From NCBI RefSeq assembly GCF_030546645.1, contig NZ_JAUOTO010000005.1, positions 186,001-250,000 on the forward strand: a stretch of 64,000 nt of DNA. The letters are read 5' to 3'. A model generated the notes under the pieces. The model made no database searches, had not been told where the DNA came from, and saw only the letters and a list, made by a program, of their open reading frames with translations. The position numbers and the translations under genes were made by a program. This DNA is from Flavitalea plasmicola. Lineage in GTDB: Bacteria > Bacteroidota > Bacteroidia > Chitinophagales > Chitinophagaceae. Positions 26,501-34,436 of this stretch are shown piece by piece (position 1 is the stretch's first letter; every line of letters starts with the position of its first letter).

Positions 26501-26648
26501 TGCCAGCGCGGACAACCTTTGGCTGATCACCAAATATCCCGGCGCTAATCCGGACGTCGACAACAGGGGCGGCATCAACCCGGGCAATGATGAGGAAGCT
26601 TACCCGCTGACAAGGACGTTCACCTTTGGTGCGAATTTCACCTTTTAA
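23538..26648 (+). CDS. SusC/RagA-type TonB-linked outer-membrane transporter
   Basis: The 1036-residue protein has a signal peptide (cleavage near YAQA), a carboxypeptidase-like N-terminal domain (about 47-125; VKGMVRDENGAGLQGASIVV), the SusC TonB-box region NDVVVIGYGSQ, a plug (DVPVANPTRLLVGQVPGVV, GSQPLYVVDGFPIG, ILKDAVSTAIYGARGSNGVVLITTK) and a 22-strand barrel ending in Phe. It imports oligosaccharides with its SusD lid. It is the first gene of a four-gene operon with SusD, a glycoside hydrolase and an isomerase-like protein. Length is normal for the family. Confidence 0.95.
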   Translation: MKNYLPMVQPCHVRKRQDHLASWLFSFSILCLIIIFSSTAGYAQARAVKGMVRDENGAGLQGASIVVKGRSKGVSSGADGRFVIDLPGGADTLIVSSIGYETQEIAAPGGSIPEIWMKKGVNALNDVVVIGYGSQRKRDVTGSVASIDLASTKDVPVANPTRLLVGQVPGVVAKQNTGRPGGEFNVTVRGLGSLGAGSQPLYVVDGFPIGNSLGQNFNPNDFESITILKDAVSTAIYGARGSNGVVLITTKNAKMGQSTLNVVSNYGIQNIPSGRRVKMLNGPDFAQFRKDIFMDKIRYFEGREPSVDEVPLDFRHPEQTKRTTNWFEAILHNNAPFQNHNITLAQGNGNFHSLLSAGYVRQEGILRGTGFDNYSVRANIDGKVNNFINVGLKIDGSYATNHLANGTEGRGALVGSTLLMDPRDPIYNDDGSFHAYVGGHDGSFGFANPVQSLKEVKITQQNGQLLSNGFIEISFLRNFKFKTAASAFLNYANYKQFIPSTIAGQNAPPPRDAFESDTTALVRNYSVDQLLTYSNSFGEHRINVLGGYTAQNEVTKGLKATGSQYPDDLTPFLGSAAQKTAGSSEYGWSTTAFFGRINYAYGEKYLLSGTFRREGSSRFGEKNRYGNFPAFSAGWRLLNESFMPKIQWLTDLKLRGSWGITGNNNIGNYNSLAFMSSNNYIIGNTFAPGQVVGSLANPLLGWEKSKQVDIGIDLAAFQDKLSFTAEYYNKITSDMLLPIQIPSISGFTSYLANVGKVKNTGFEFSARYKTKVNTVGLWTNANVSINRNKVLEIRGTNDQILNGEFYSGYNISRVGRPIGMLYGYKVLGIFNTQDQIDKAPKQDGAIPGVYQYLDYDKSGTISYDTKDMVEIGNPWPKFTYGFTVGGDYRNFDCSVLLNGAYGYDIYRNIESSTMNMDGVFNVLEASKQRWRSPTNPGNGKYATTNTWKWERESNTRYVYSGSHMWVKNVSVGYTLAKKNVVFKSLRLYASADNLWLITKYPGANPDVDNRGGINPGNDEEAYPLTRTFTFGANFTF

Positions 26649-26658
26649 ATTTTTACAG

Positions 26659-28158
26659 ATGAAAAACATTATACAACTTTCGTTCATTATATTGGCGCTG
26701 TTGCCCGTGGCATGTAAAAAGTCTTACCTCGAAAAGACGGACCCTACGTTGATCAATACAGATCTGTTCTACAAAGATCAAAAACAGGTGGAACGGGCGG
26801 TGAATGGGGCATACGGAACATTGCAAGGCATTGCCAATAGTCAGTGGCTATTCAATGAATTGCCCTCTGATAACACTACTATCGACTTCAATCCCGGTGA
26901 TCGCGGGCAGGCTCCGCGCCTGGAATCCTTCGAATATTTTTCCTGGAATTCAGGTACGCCCAATATCAATGACATGTACGTTGCACATTATAATGCGATC
27001 TACAATGTCAACAACGCGCTGTTGAGGATGGGAAAGGCCGACCTTACGGATTCGGCACGGGGGCAATTTCAAGGAGAGCTGAAATTCATGCGGGCATACC
27101 TGTACTTTGAGCTGGTGCAGTATTTCGGGGACGTCATTCTGATCACCAAGCCGCTTGACCAGCCGGCGGATGCCTGGACCTACCTCCGGGAATCACAGGA
27201 CAAAGTATATGCCCAGATCATCAGCGATCTGAATGATGCGGCCGCCGGACTGCCGGCCCAGTATGCCGCAGCCGCAAAGGGAAGGGCGACAAAGGGGGCG
27301 GCGCTCAGCCTGCTGGGAAAGGTTTATCTCACCAGGAAGCAGTACCCGGAATGTGTAGCGGTGCTGCAGCAGGTGCTTACCCTGGGCTACCAGCTTGTAC
27401 CCGAATATGCGGATGTCTTCGACCCGCAGAAAAAGAATGGGCCCGAGTCCGTGTTCGAGATCCAATACAAGGGGGAGGATGAAACGGGGGAATGGAGCTC
27501 ATTCATCTATACCTTTGCGCCAAGGTTATCTAAAGGTGCTGTCACCGGTTGGCCGCAAAGCAATCCGGGTGGCTGGAATATCCCCACCAAAGACCTGATC
27601 GCCGCCTATGAAGCGGGTGACAAAAGAAAGGCTGCCTCCGTGGGCCTTGATTTCAACAGCCCTATCACGGGCGATATGGTACCCTATATCAAGAAATACG
27701 CGCACACGCATGCCACTTATGGAAGGACGGATGATAACTGGCCGGTGCTGCGTTATGCGGATGTGTTGTTGATGCTGGCCGAAGCGATCAATGAGCAGGG
27801 AGCGCCTACGGCTGATGCTTATACGTATCTGAACTCGGTGAGGAGCAGGGCTGGCCTGGGTGATGTCAGCGGACTGACGCAGCAGTCTTTCCGCGATACG
27901 ATCGCACATGAAAGGCGGGTGGAGCTGGCATTCGAGAACTGGCGCTGGCTGGATCTCAAACGGACCATGACCCCTGCGCAGCTGACCACCTTCCTGAATA
28001 CCTATGCGGCAAAGGAAAAAGCCAGCCCCACTGTGTCCAGGCAGGGGGTGCCTTATTCCAGCACCGATTATATTTTCCAGGAATTTAAATACGTGTATCC
28101 ATTGCCGAGTCCCGAGATCCTGTTAAATTCCAAGCTTACGCAGAACAAGGATTATTAA
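26659..28158 (+). CDS. SusD/RagB-type glycan-binding lipoprotein
   Basis: Start set at the ATG at 26659 (MKNIIQLSFIILALL), 10 bp after the susC stop. The lipobox LLPVACKK gives a lipidated Cys19. The 499 residues show SusD features: SYLEKTDPTLINTDLFYKDQ, an early VERAVNGAYGTLQG, TPR-like helices with GELKFMRAYLYFELVQYFGDV, and the C-terminal LAEAINEQG, LNSVRSRAG and ERRVELAFENWRWLDLKR. It forms the surface lid that delivers glycans to the SusC barrel. Confidence 0.95.
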   Translation: MKNIIQLSFIILALLPVACKKSYLEKTDPTLINTDLFYKDQKQVERAVNGAYGTLQGIANSQWLFNELPSDNTTIDFNPGDRGQAPRLESFEYFSWNSGTPNINDMYVAHYNAIYNVNNALLRMGKADLTDSARGQFQGELKFMRAYLYFELVQYFGDVILITKPLDQPADAWTYLRESQDKVYAQIISDLNDAAAGLPAQYAAAAKGRATKGAALSLLGKVYLTRKQYPECVAVLQQVLTLGYQLVPEYADVFDPQKKNGPESVFEIQYKGEDETGEWSSFIYTFAPRLSKGAVTGWPQSNPGGWNIPTKDLIAAYEAGDKRKAASVGLDFNSPITGDMVPYIKKYAHTHATYGRTDDNWPVLRYADVLLMLAEAINEQGAPTADAYTYLNSVRSRAGLGDVSGLTQQSFRDTIAHERRVELAFENWRWLDLKRTMTPAQLTTFLNTYAAKEKASPTVSRQGVPYSSTDYIFQEFKYVYPLPSPEILLNSKLTQNKDY

Positions 28159-28176
28159 AATATAAACCGTTAGCAA

Positions 28177-29664
28177 ATGAATAATAGATCTTTTTCATTT
28201 TTGATGTTCTATTGTGCTTGTTGCATTACCTCCATCTATGGGCAACAAAATCCGGTCACGCTGGATGTCAGCTGGGATAAGGTGACCCACGTTTCCAAAA
28301 CGGCTTCGACGCTACAGCTCGTGGAGAACCCGATGGTCCGTCCCAGCTCTTCTATTCATAAGCAAACCTTCGCCGCATTAAAGGACCTGGGAGCCGACTT
28401 TGTCCGGTATGTGCCCTGGTTCCCTTATCCTAAGATGGCGGTGGCGGAGCTGAAGCCACCTACAAAGGATAGCACCTTTTGGGATTTCACGTATCTCGAC
28501 AGTACCATGGCTGCCTTTATGGAAGCGACCAAGGGGCATTCGGTGGTAATCAATTTCAGCACGACGCCTGCCTGGATGTGGAAGACGAACGGCACCGTTG
28601 GCTACCCGGCGGATCCCTACCAGACTGCCTGGGACTACAACCAGGGCACTGCTTTACGCGACACGACCTTCCAGGAGGTGGCCGGCTATTATGCCCGCTT
28701 GTTGAGCTGGTATACCAAAGGCGGATTTACCGACGAACGGGGTAAGTTCCACAGCTCCGGTCACTTTTACAAAATACCCTATTGGGAGGTGCTGAACGAG
28801 CCCGACCTCGAGCACAATATCTCCGCGGAAATGTATACCAGGATGTACGATGTCATTGTGAAAGCGATGAAAAAGGTCTCGCCGGGAACGAAGTTCATCG
28901 GGATGTCACTGGCCTTCGCCACCCAGCCACATTATTTCGAGTACTTTTTGAATGCCAAAAACCACCTGCCGGGCGTGGCGCCTGAAGGGATCTCTTATCA
29001 TTTTTATGGTACGCCCTCATGGGAAGACCAGGATCTGTCGGGGTACCGCTATACTTTTTTCGAGAAAACGGAAGCGTTCCTGGACCGGGTGAGATTTATC
29101 GAGAGCATCCGGAAAAGGGTTGCACCCAATACGTTTACCACTATCAATGAGATTGGGACCATCCTGCGTTCGCCCCAGGTGAATAAACCGATCGACCCGC
29201 AATACTGGAATGTATCGGGCGCCATGTACGCCTATATTTTACTGCAGCTCACCAAACAGGGAATCGACGTGGCGGGTGAATCGCAGCTGGTGGGCTATCC
29301 TTCCCAGTTCCCCGACGTCAGCATGATGGATTGGGAGAACGGCAAGCCCAATGCAAGGTACTGGGTCTTGTGGTTGCTGCACAGGCACTTTGGCCCTGGC
29401 GACAAGCTGGTGGAAACAGGGTTCAGGAATGGCCGGCCGGGAGGGTTGACCGCGCAGGCTATGATCACCAAAAAAGGAAAGGAAGTGCTGCTGATCAACC
29501 AAGGGCCATCGGCAATAGAATTTTTAATACCTTCATCGGCAAAGGGCGGACGAATTACGGCCGTCGATGCAGCGAGCGGAGAAGCCGAACCACAGACCCT
29601 ACCGGTGACTGACGGACGCATTTCATTGAAACCATTTGCGGTGGCCGTGCTCCAGCTGCAATAG
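28177..29664 (+). CDS. clan-A glycoside hydrolase (GH39-like)
   Basis: A secreted 495-residue protein with a signal peptide ending near YGQ. The TIM-barrel part shows FVRYVPWFPYPKMAVAEL, a probable acid/base Glu208 in YWEVLNEPD and a probable nucleophile Glu325 in TTINEIGT, in the order and spacing of retaining clan-A enzymes such as GH39 beta-xylosidases. The C-terminal 100 residues look like the small beta-sandwich seen in this group. Activity on xylosides or other pentosides is plausible, given the isomerase-like neighbour. GH39 membership is a judgement from motifs and could be a related family. Confidence 0.75.
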   Translation: MNNRSFSFLMFYCACCITSIYGQQNPVTLDVSWDKVTHVSKTASTLQLVENPMVRPSSSIHKQTFAALKDLGADFVRYVPWFPYPKMAVAELKPPTKDSTFWDFTYLDSTMAAFMEATKGHSVVINFSTTPAWMWKTNGTVGYPADPYQTAWDYNQGTALRDTTFQEVAGYYARLLSWYTKGGFTDERGKFHSSGHFYKIPYWEVLNEPDLEHNISAEMYTRMYDVIVKAMKKVSPGTKFIGMSLAFATQPHYFEYFLNAKNHLPGVAPEGISYHFYGTPSWEDQDLSGYRYTFFEKTEAFLDRVRFIESIRKRVAPNTFTTINEIGTILRSPQVNKPIDPQYWNVSGAMYAYILLQLTKQGIDVAGESQLVGYPSQFPDVSMMDWENGKPNARYWVLWLLHRHFGPGDKLVETGFRNGRPGGLTAQAMITKKGKEVLLINQGPSAIEFLIPSSAKGGRITAVDAASGEAEPQTLPVTDGRISLKPFAVAVLQLQ

Positions 29665-29691
29665 GCCGATCATTTAAATTAAACAGGATTT

Positions 29692-31131
29692 ATGGCAATG
29701 CCGGATTCAGCGCGATTCAAGATTGGTTTTTTTGGAATAGGATTGGACACTTACTGGCCCCAGTTTTCAGGCTTGAAGGAAAGGCTGGAGGGATACATGG
29801 AGGTGGTGGCGTCGCAATTAAAAAGTCATCATCCCCTTGTCGTCAATGCGGGGTTGGTCGATAATGCTGATAAAGCTTTTGAGGCCGGCGCATTATTCAG
29901 GCGGGAAGATGTCAGCATCGTATTCTTATATACCACCACGTATGCGTTGAGTGCGATGGTATTGCCGGTGGTTCAAAGGCTGCATGTTCCGGTGATCATT
30001 CTCAACCTTTCGCCGGAAAGCGCCATCGACTACCAGGCTTTCAACCAAATGACCGACAGGACGAAGATGACGGGGGAGTGGCTGGCCTATTGCGGCAGCT
30101 GTCCTGTCCCGGAAATTGCGAATGTGTTCCACCGCACCGGGATTGATTTTCACCAGGTCACCGGGATGTTGACCGGGGATCAACAGGTGGAGGATGAAAT
30201 AAAGGAATGGGTGCAGGCGGCAAGGGTAATGGTAACGATGCGGTACAACCGGATGGGATGCATGGGCCATTATTACAGCGGCATGCTGGATATCTACACC
30301 GACCTTACGCGGCAGTATGCCTGTTTCGGCGGGCATATTGAACTGCTGGAAGTGGAGGAGCTGGTAGATTTGCGTAAGGAGGTCACTGAGCGCCAGATGA
30401 AGCAGCGGCTGGAATTGTTCCGTGAGTCGTTCGATATTCAGCCTGATTGTGCTGCAGAGGACCTTGCTGCTGCGGCCACGACCTCCGTTGCATTGGATGC
30501 GCTGGTGAGCAGGTATAAACTCGGGTCGATGGCCTATTATTACAAAGGCACGGGGAACGCGGAAAATGAGCTGGCCATCAGCTCGATCATCCTGGGCAAT
30601 TCACTGCTGACGGCGCATCATGTGCCTGTTGCGGGGGAGTATGAAATAAAGAATGCGCAGGCGATGAAGATCATGGACAGCTTTGACGCCGGCGGCTCCT
30701 TCACGGAATATTATGCCATGGATTTCAGGGATGACGTGGTGCTGATGGGCCATGACGGACCGGGGCATATTGCGATTGCCGAAGGGAAGACAAAGGTAAG
30801 ACCGCTGCAGGTGTATCATGGGAAGGTCGGCAGGGGCCTTTCCGTTGAAATGATGGTGAAGAACGGACCGGTGACCTTGCTGAGTGTCGTTGAAAAAAGG
30901 GATGGGGGACTGTTGCTGCTGGTGGCCGAAGGTGCATCCGTACCGGGCCCGATCCTGGAAATAGGGAATACCAACAGCCGATATAGATTCCCGGTCGGCG
31001 CGCGATCGTTTGTAAATGGATGGAATGCCCACGGGCCTGCCCATCATTGTGCGGTGGGGGTGGGGCATATTGCTTCGAAAATAAAAAAATTGGGGGCCAT
31101 GCTGCATATGGAGGTCCGGCAGGTTTGTTGA
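29692..31131 (+). CDS. L-arabinose/L-fucose isomerase-like protein
   Basis: The 479-residue cytoplasmic protein resembles the AraA/FucI superfamily: IGFFGIGLDTYWPQF at the N-terminus, IIILN/LSPES in the first domain, RYNRMGCMGHYYSGMLDIY in the middle, and candidate metal ligands Glu316 (VAGEYEIKNA), Glu339 (FTEYYAMDF), His354 and a late His in NAHGPAHHC. These match the positions of the metal ligands in arabinose isomerases, but overall it is divergent and may act on another aldose or be a non-canonical isomerase. It is the last gene of the SusCD operon, 27 bp after the hydrolase. Confidence 0.75.
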   Translation: MAMPDSARFKIGFFGIGLDTYWPQFSGLKERLEGYMEVVASQLKSHHPLVVNAGLVDNADKAFEAGALFRREDVSIVFLYTTTYALSAMVLPVVQRLHVPVIILNLSPESAIDYQAFNQMTDRTKMTGEWLAYCGSCPVPEIANVFHRTGIDFHQVTGMLTGDQQVEDEIKEWVQAARVMVTMRYNRMGCMGHYYSGMLDIYTDLTRQYACFGGHIELLEVEELVDLRKEVTERQMKQRLELFRESFDIQPDCAAEDLAAAATTSVALDALVSRYKLGSMAYYYKGTGNAENELAISSIILGNSLLTAHHVPVAGEYEIKNAQAMKIMDSFDAGGSFTEYYAMDFRDDVVLMGHDGPGHIAIAEGKTKVRPLQVYHGKVGRGLSVEMMVKNGPVTLLSVVEKRDGGLLLLVAEGASVPGPILEIGNTNSRYRFPVGARSFVNGWNAHGPAHHCAVGVGHIASKIKKLGAMLHMEVRQVC

Positions 31132-31190
31132 TGTTGGTCGATGTTGGTCGATGTCGGTTGGTGTTGGTCGATGTTAGGCGATGTTGGTCT
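31131..31190. repeat. tandem array of six 10-bp units between convergent genes
   Basis: Six consecutive decamers follow the pattern ATGTTGGTCG (exact at 31131 and 31141; variants at 31151, 31161, 31171 and 31181). The array starts at the last base of the isomerase-like stop codon and ends at the first base of the MFS stop codon, so it fills the whole convergent gap. The unit equals about one helical turn. Confidence 0.8.
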
Positions 31191-32386
31191 CAGGCTGATC
31201 GTCTGCTCAGCGGGCGAAGATCGCTGTATACCAGCAGCAGCGAGAGCAGCCCTATGACGAAAAAGCTGCAGACCAGCGAGAAAACGCCGGTGACCATCCA
31301 ATGACTGATGACGGACCCCAGCGTTGCCCCGATGAAAAAGAAGCAGGTTCCATAAATAGAGGAAGCCATCCCCGCCATATCGCCCATTGGTTCCAATGCC
31401 AGGGCGCTCGTATTGGGTTCTATCGCCAGATTGAGCGCCATCAGCAGGGCAACGGCGCTGAAGAATAACAGCATCCCCGGCGGATCGCCCAGCATAAATG
31501 TCAGCAGCAGTAAAATACCTCCTACTATCGTGTAGATGACGAGCAGTCCCCTGATGGATCGCCGGGCGCCATACCGGGAAGAAAGACGGGAATTCAGCAA
31601 CGAGCACATGGACATCAACAGTCCGATGCCGGCAAAGATCCAGGCAAATAATTCCGGTCTGCCGTAAATTCCTCCCACGATGTGTTCCGAGCTGGCGACA
31701 TACGAGCTTAAGGCAGTGAAAAGAAAGGTTGCGACCCCGGTGTACCGGAGAAAGACCCGGTTGCTTAGAATTTTCCTCACCGACTGACCGATGTTCATCC
31801 AACTGAGCGGGATGCGTTGTTCCCGGGGAAGGGATTCTTCCAGTCTGAGCGACCAGAGGAATACAATCACTGCAAACAAAGGCGGGGTGAGGAATACCAT
31901 CTGCCAGGATGCAACGGACATGATCGCCAATCCTAAAAAGGGTGCGTAGATGGGCGTGAACAGGAAGATCGTAAAGATCAGGGACATGATCCGCGCCATC
32001 TCATCTCCTACGAAGCGATCCCGAACGCCCGCGATCGTGGCCATGAGGACTGCTGACGCGCCCATGCCGGCCAGGAAACGTGCTGCCAGCATCAGCGCCA
32101 GGCTGGGAGCAAAGGCCGCGGCTATTCCACCGATGATGTAGAGGGGGAAACCGATCCGCAGGATCGCCAGTCGTCCGAAGCGGTCCGAGAGGGCGCCGAA
32201 TATGATCTGGGCGATCTGGCCCATGAAAAAGAATGAAATGATCTGGGCGGTGGCTGTAGAGTTGGGGCTGAGGCCGAAGTGGTGGCGTAGCCCGGCGAAT
32301 GCGGGGAGCATGATGTCGATGCCCAATGCTGTCAGCATCATGGTGCAGGCCGAGAGGGAGATGAACTCGGCTGGTTTCATCTTCAT
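31190..32386 (-). CDS. MFS drug-resistance transporter, Bcr/CflA type
   Basis: The 398-residue protein has about 12 membrane helices. Features of the DHA1/Bcr-CflA group are visible: ALGIDIMLPAFAGLRHHFG in TM1, GQIAQIIFGALSDRFGRLAILRIG (motif A) between TM2 and TM3, RFLAGMGASAVLMATIAGVRDRF in TM4 and a second-half GARRSIRG loop. It likely exports toxic compounds or metabolites by proton antiport. A -7-like TAGATTTG lies at 32431-32424 on the minus strand. It converges with the carbohydrate operon and is not part of it. Confidence 0.9.
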   Translation of the reverse strand: MKMKPAEFISLSACTMMLTALGIDIMLPAFAGLRHHFGLSPNSTATAQIISFFFMGQIAQIIFGALSDRFGRLAILRIGFPLYIIGGIAAAFAPSLALMLAARFLAGMGASAVLMATIAGVRDRFVGDEMARIMSLIFTIFLFTPIYAPFLGLAIMSVASWQMVFLTPPLFAVIVFLWSLRLEESLPREQRIPLSWMNIGQSVRKILSNRVFLRYTGVATFLFTALSSYVASSEHIVGGIYGRPELFAWIFAGIGLLMSMCSLLNSRLSSRYGARRSIRGLLVIYTIVGGILLLLTFMLGDPPGMLLFFSAVALLMALNLAIEPNTSALALEPMGDMAGMASSIYGTCFFFIGATLGSVISHWMVTGVFSLVCSFFVIGLLSLLLVYSDLRPLSRRSA

Positions 32387-32435
32387 ATGGTGATTCCTGG
32401 TGATTTGGTTATTTGAGTTTGGTCAAATCTATCGA

Positions 32436-32575
32436 CTAAAGTTGAAAGTGGGAGGGGGGAGAATAGACATTATAAGGGGGTTGAACTGGACGGGGGATAG
32501 TTTCGGTTAGCTCAATTTTTCTTCCGTCTAAGTCCTGAATGGTAGCCCCATAGCCCCATTCATTTTGAGTGGGTC
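32436..32575 (-). pseudogene. 3' fragment of a glyoxalase/VOC gene split by the IS element
   Basis: Read on the minus strand this segment encodes PTQNEWGYGATIQDLDGRKI followed by ELTE and about 20 more residues to a TAG at 32438-32436. That is the usual C-terminal end of a VOC protein. Its other half, ending in TIISEP, lies at 34437-34691 on the far side of the IS256-type element. Confidence 0.7.
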
Positions 32576-32596
32576 TGTAAAATGAACTGTGTCAGA
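32576..32596 (+). repeat. terminal inverted repeat of the IS256-type element (distal to transposase start)
   Basis: TGTAAAATGAACTGTGTCAGA; every one of the 21 bases pairs with the repeat at 34416-34436. Confidence 0.9.
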
Positions 32597-32608
32597 TGGT
32601 GATTTTTG

Positions 32609-33040
32609 TCAAGTTTTTTGAAGGCCAGATTGTTGTGATATTTGCTCTTCAACTATGTCTATGTCTTCATCGTTAAAGCCATCGCTGGTATTAAATGTAT
32701 ATGCCAACTTGTTCTTATAAAAAATATTTAACGACTTATTCTTGTATCCCCTATTTTCGACAATTTTGCCTACTTCTGCCCTGATGTTTTTGATATCAAA
32801 TTCTAATAGCCTCCTGAATCCCCATTTGTAATACGCAATAACGATATTATTTTCGACAACCGATATTTTATCAGTAAATCTCCTAGATAGAAAGACTATC
32901 TCAAGAAAAATAAATAAGCCAAGCGATACTCCAATATTTTTCGGTCTAACTATAAGCAAGATTGCCAATCCTGCAAGCAATATTAGTGTGACCAGGAAAA
33001 TATACTGCTTATAGCTTTTGTTATTATAAATTTCTATCAT
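32609..33040 (-). CDS. small membrane protein carried inside the IS element
   Basis: A 143-residue protein with two membrane helices (about 12-30 and 36-52) followed by a cytoplasmic, beta-rich domain (DKISVVENNIVIAYYKWGFRRLLEFDIKNIRAEVG) that resembles bacterial PH-like domains. The AT-rich codons differ from those of the transposase. It lies between the two terminal repeats of the IS256-type element, downstream of the transposase terminator, so it is a candidate passenger gene. An alternative is that a host gene was captured when two IS copies recombined. Confidence 0.65.
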   Translation of the reverse strand: MIEIYNNKSYKQYIFLVTLILLAGLAILLIVRPKNIGVSLGLFIFLEIVFLSRRFTDKISVVENNIVIAYYKWGFRRLLEFDIKNIRAEVGKIVENRGYKNKSLNIFYKNKLAYTFNTSDGFNDEDIDIVEEQISQQSGLQKT

Positions 33041-33089
33041 GAGCAGGGCGGTTGTATTGTTACAGTTACATGCAAGCTAATTGAGTTTA

Positions 33090-33138
33090 AAAGAGGCGGT
33101 GTCGCTCCATTCACAGAGCAAGGCGCCGCCTCTTTTTT
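33090..33138. terminator. bidirectional terminator after the transposase gene
   Basis: AAGAGGCGG at 33091-33099 pairs with CCGCCTCTT at 33126-33134. Six T's follow on the plus strand and four on the minus strand, so it can end transcripts from either side. Confidence 0.7.
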
Positions 33139-33149
33139 ACGGCGCAGTA

Positions 33150-34385
33150 TCACAGGTCCGTTTTCATTCTGTCCCCAAATATAATCTTTAGCTGCGAAGC
33201 TGATACAGCCCACCCCTGCAAGGGCATGGTCCATTTTCTGGCGATCCGTTCGGTAGCCAGGTAGATCAGCTTCAGCAAGGCCATATCGCTGGTAAAGACA
33301 CCCTTATTCTTAGTCACTTTCCGGATCTGGCGGTGATAACCCTCAATCGTGTTGGTCGTATAGATTAGCTTACGGATGCCAGCCGGATATTTAAAATAGG
33401 TAGAGAGCTTAGGCCAGTTATTTTCCCAGGAGTTGATCACCATCGGATACTTTTTCTCCCACTTCTCCTTGAGTTTAGCCAGTTCATCTAGGGCCTGGCC
33501 TTCATTGTCAGCCCGGTAAACGGGCTTTAGTTCAGTCATGAATTGCTTCTGGTCCTTACTGGCCACATATTTCAGGCTATTACGGATCTGGTGAACCACG
33601 CAGGTCTGTACTTCGGTTTCGGGATATATAGTCCGGATTGCTTCATCAAAGCCCTTTAGGTTATCTATACACGCGATTAGGATATCTCCAATACCCCGCT
33701 GCTTTAGATCATTGATCACCCCCAGCCAGATGTTCGCCCCTTCGCTCTGTGACACATACATGCCCAAGACGTCCTTTTGGCCCTCTTTATTGATGCCGAG
33801 GATATTGTATACACAACGCGTTTGTGTACGGCCGTCCTCTTTGACCTTGTAATACATTGCGTCCAGCCAGACGATGCAATACAGTGCTTCCAAAGGCCGC
33901 TGCTGCCATTCCTTCACGAGGGGGATTACCTTGTCTGTAATGGCGCTTAATGTGGCCGCGGAGATGTCTGTGTCGTAGGTCTCTTTGATATGAGCGCTGA
34001 TATCCCGGAGGCTCGTTCCCAGGCTGTACAGGCCAATGATCTTGTCCTCCAGCGTTTGGGCCATGATAGTCTCCCGCTTCTTAACGATCTCGGGTTCAAA
34101 ACTGCTTAATCGATCTCTGGGAGTACTGACTTCAATGTTGCCGGAGGATGTCTTCAGAAGCTTTTTGCTTTTGCCATTTTTTCGGTTCCCAGTGTCTCGT
34201 TCTTCTTCATCCAGGTGACCCTCCATCTCTCCTTCCAGGATGGAATTGAGCATGTCCTGCAGAAGTGGGGCAAATGCCCCATCTTTGCCGTACAAGGACT
34301 TACCAGTGCGGAACTGTTCCCTTACCTTTTGCTTAGCTAACTCATAATCGAATGGTTCTGTGGGCGGTGGTACTTTCTTTTTCAT
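33150..34385 (-). CDS. IS256-family transposase
   Basis: A full-length 411-residue mutator-type transposase. The N-terminal region has SILEGEMEGHLDEEE typical of the family. Catalytic residues are Asp175 (IVWLDAMYYKV), Asp241 (IACIDNLKGFDEAI) and Glu348 (YTTNTIEGYHRQIRK), with the VQTCVVHQIRNSLKYV motif between. No frameshift or stop interrupts it, so it is likely active. It starts 31 bp inside the terminal repeat at 34416-34436. Confidence 0.95.
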   Translation of the reverse strand: MKKKVPPPTEPFDYELAKQKVREQFRTGKSLYGKDGAFAPLLQDMLNSILEGEMEGHLDEEERDTGNRKNGKSKKLLKTSSGNIEVSTPRDRLSSFEPEIVKKRETIMAQTLEDKIIGLYSLGTSLRDISAHIKETYDTDISAATLSAITDKVIPLVKEWQQRPLEALYCIVWLDAMYYKVKEDGRTQTRCVYNILGINKEGQKDVLGMYVSQSEGANIWLGVINDLKQRGIGDILIACIDNLKGFDEAIRTIYPETEVQTCVVHQIRNSLKYVASKDQKQFMTELKPVYRADNEGQALDELAKLKEKWEKKYPMVINSWENNWPKLSTYFKYPAGIRKLIYTTNTIEGYHRQIRKVTKNKGVFTSDMALLKLIYLATERIARKWTMPLQGWAVSASQLKIIFGDRMKTDL

Positions 34386-34415
34386 TTTACTGTCTTTAAA
34401 GTTAAGAATTTAACT

Positions 34416-34436
34416 TCTGACACAGTTCATTTTACA
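34416..34436 (-). repeat. terminal inverted repeat of the IS256-type element (transposase-start side)
   Basis: This is the exact reverse complement of 32576-32596. It lies 31-51 bp upstream of the transposase ATG and may carry part of its promoter. Confidence 0.9.

Larger units (their letters stand above)
32576..34436. mobile_element. IS256-family insertion sequence with a passenger gene
   Basis: The element is bounded by perfect 21-bp inverted repeats (TGTAAAATGAACTGTGTCAGA at 32576-32596 and its exact complement at 34416-34436), 1861 bp in all. It holds an intact transposase (33150-34385) and, beyond a terminator, a 143-codon membrane-protein gene whose stop lies 12 bp from the inner edge of the terminal repeat. 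Simple IS256 elements are about 1.3-1.5 kb, so the extra 0.5 kb is unusual. The insertion interrupts a VOC gene. No exact target duplication is seen. Confidence 0.85.

Noticed and set aside
32567..32575. Search for an 8-9 bp target duplication at the IS256-type element.
   Set aside because: The nine bases outside each end do not match exactly. A partial likeness (CCACTCAA and CGACTCGA, offset by a few bases) is too weak to call.
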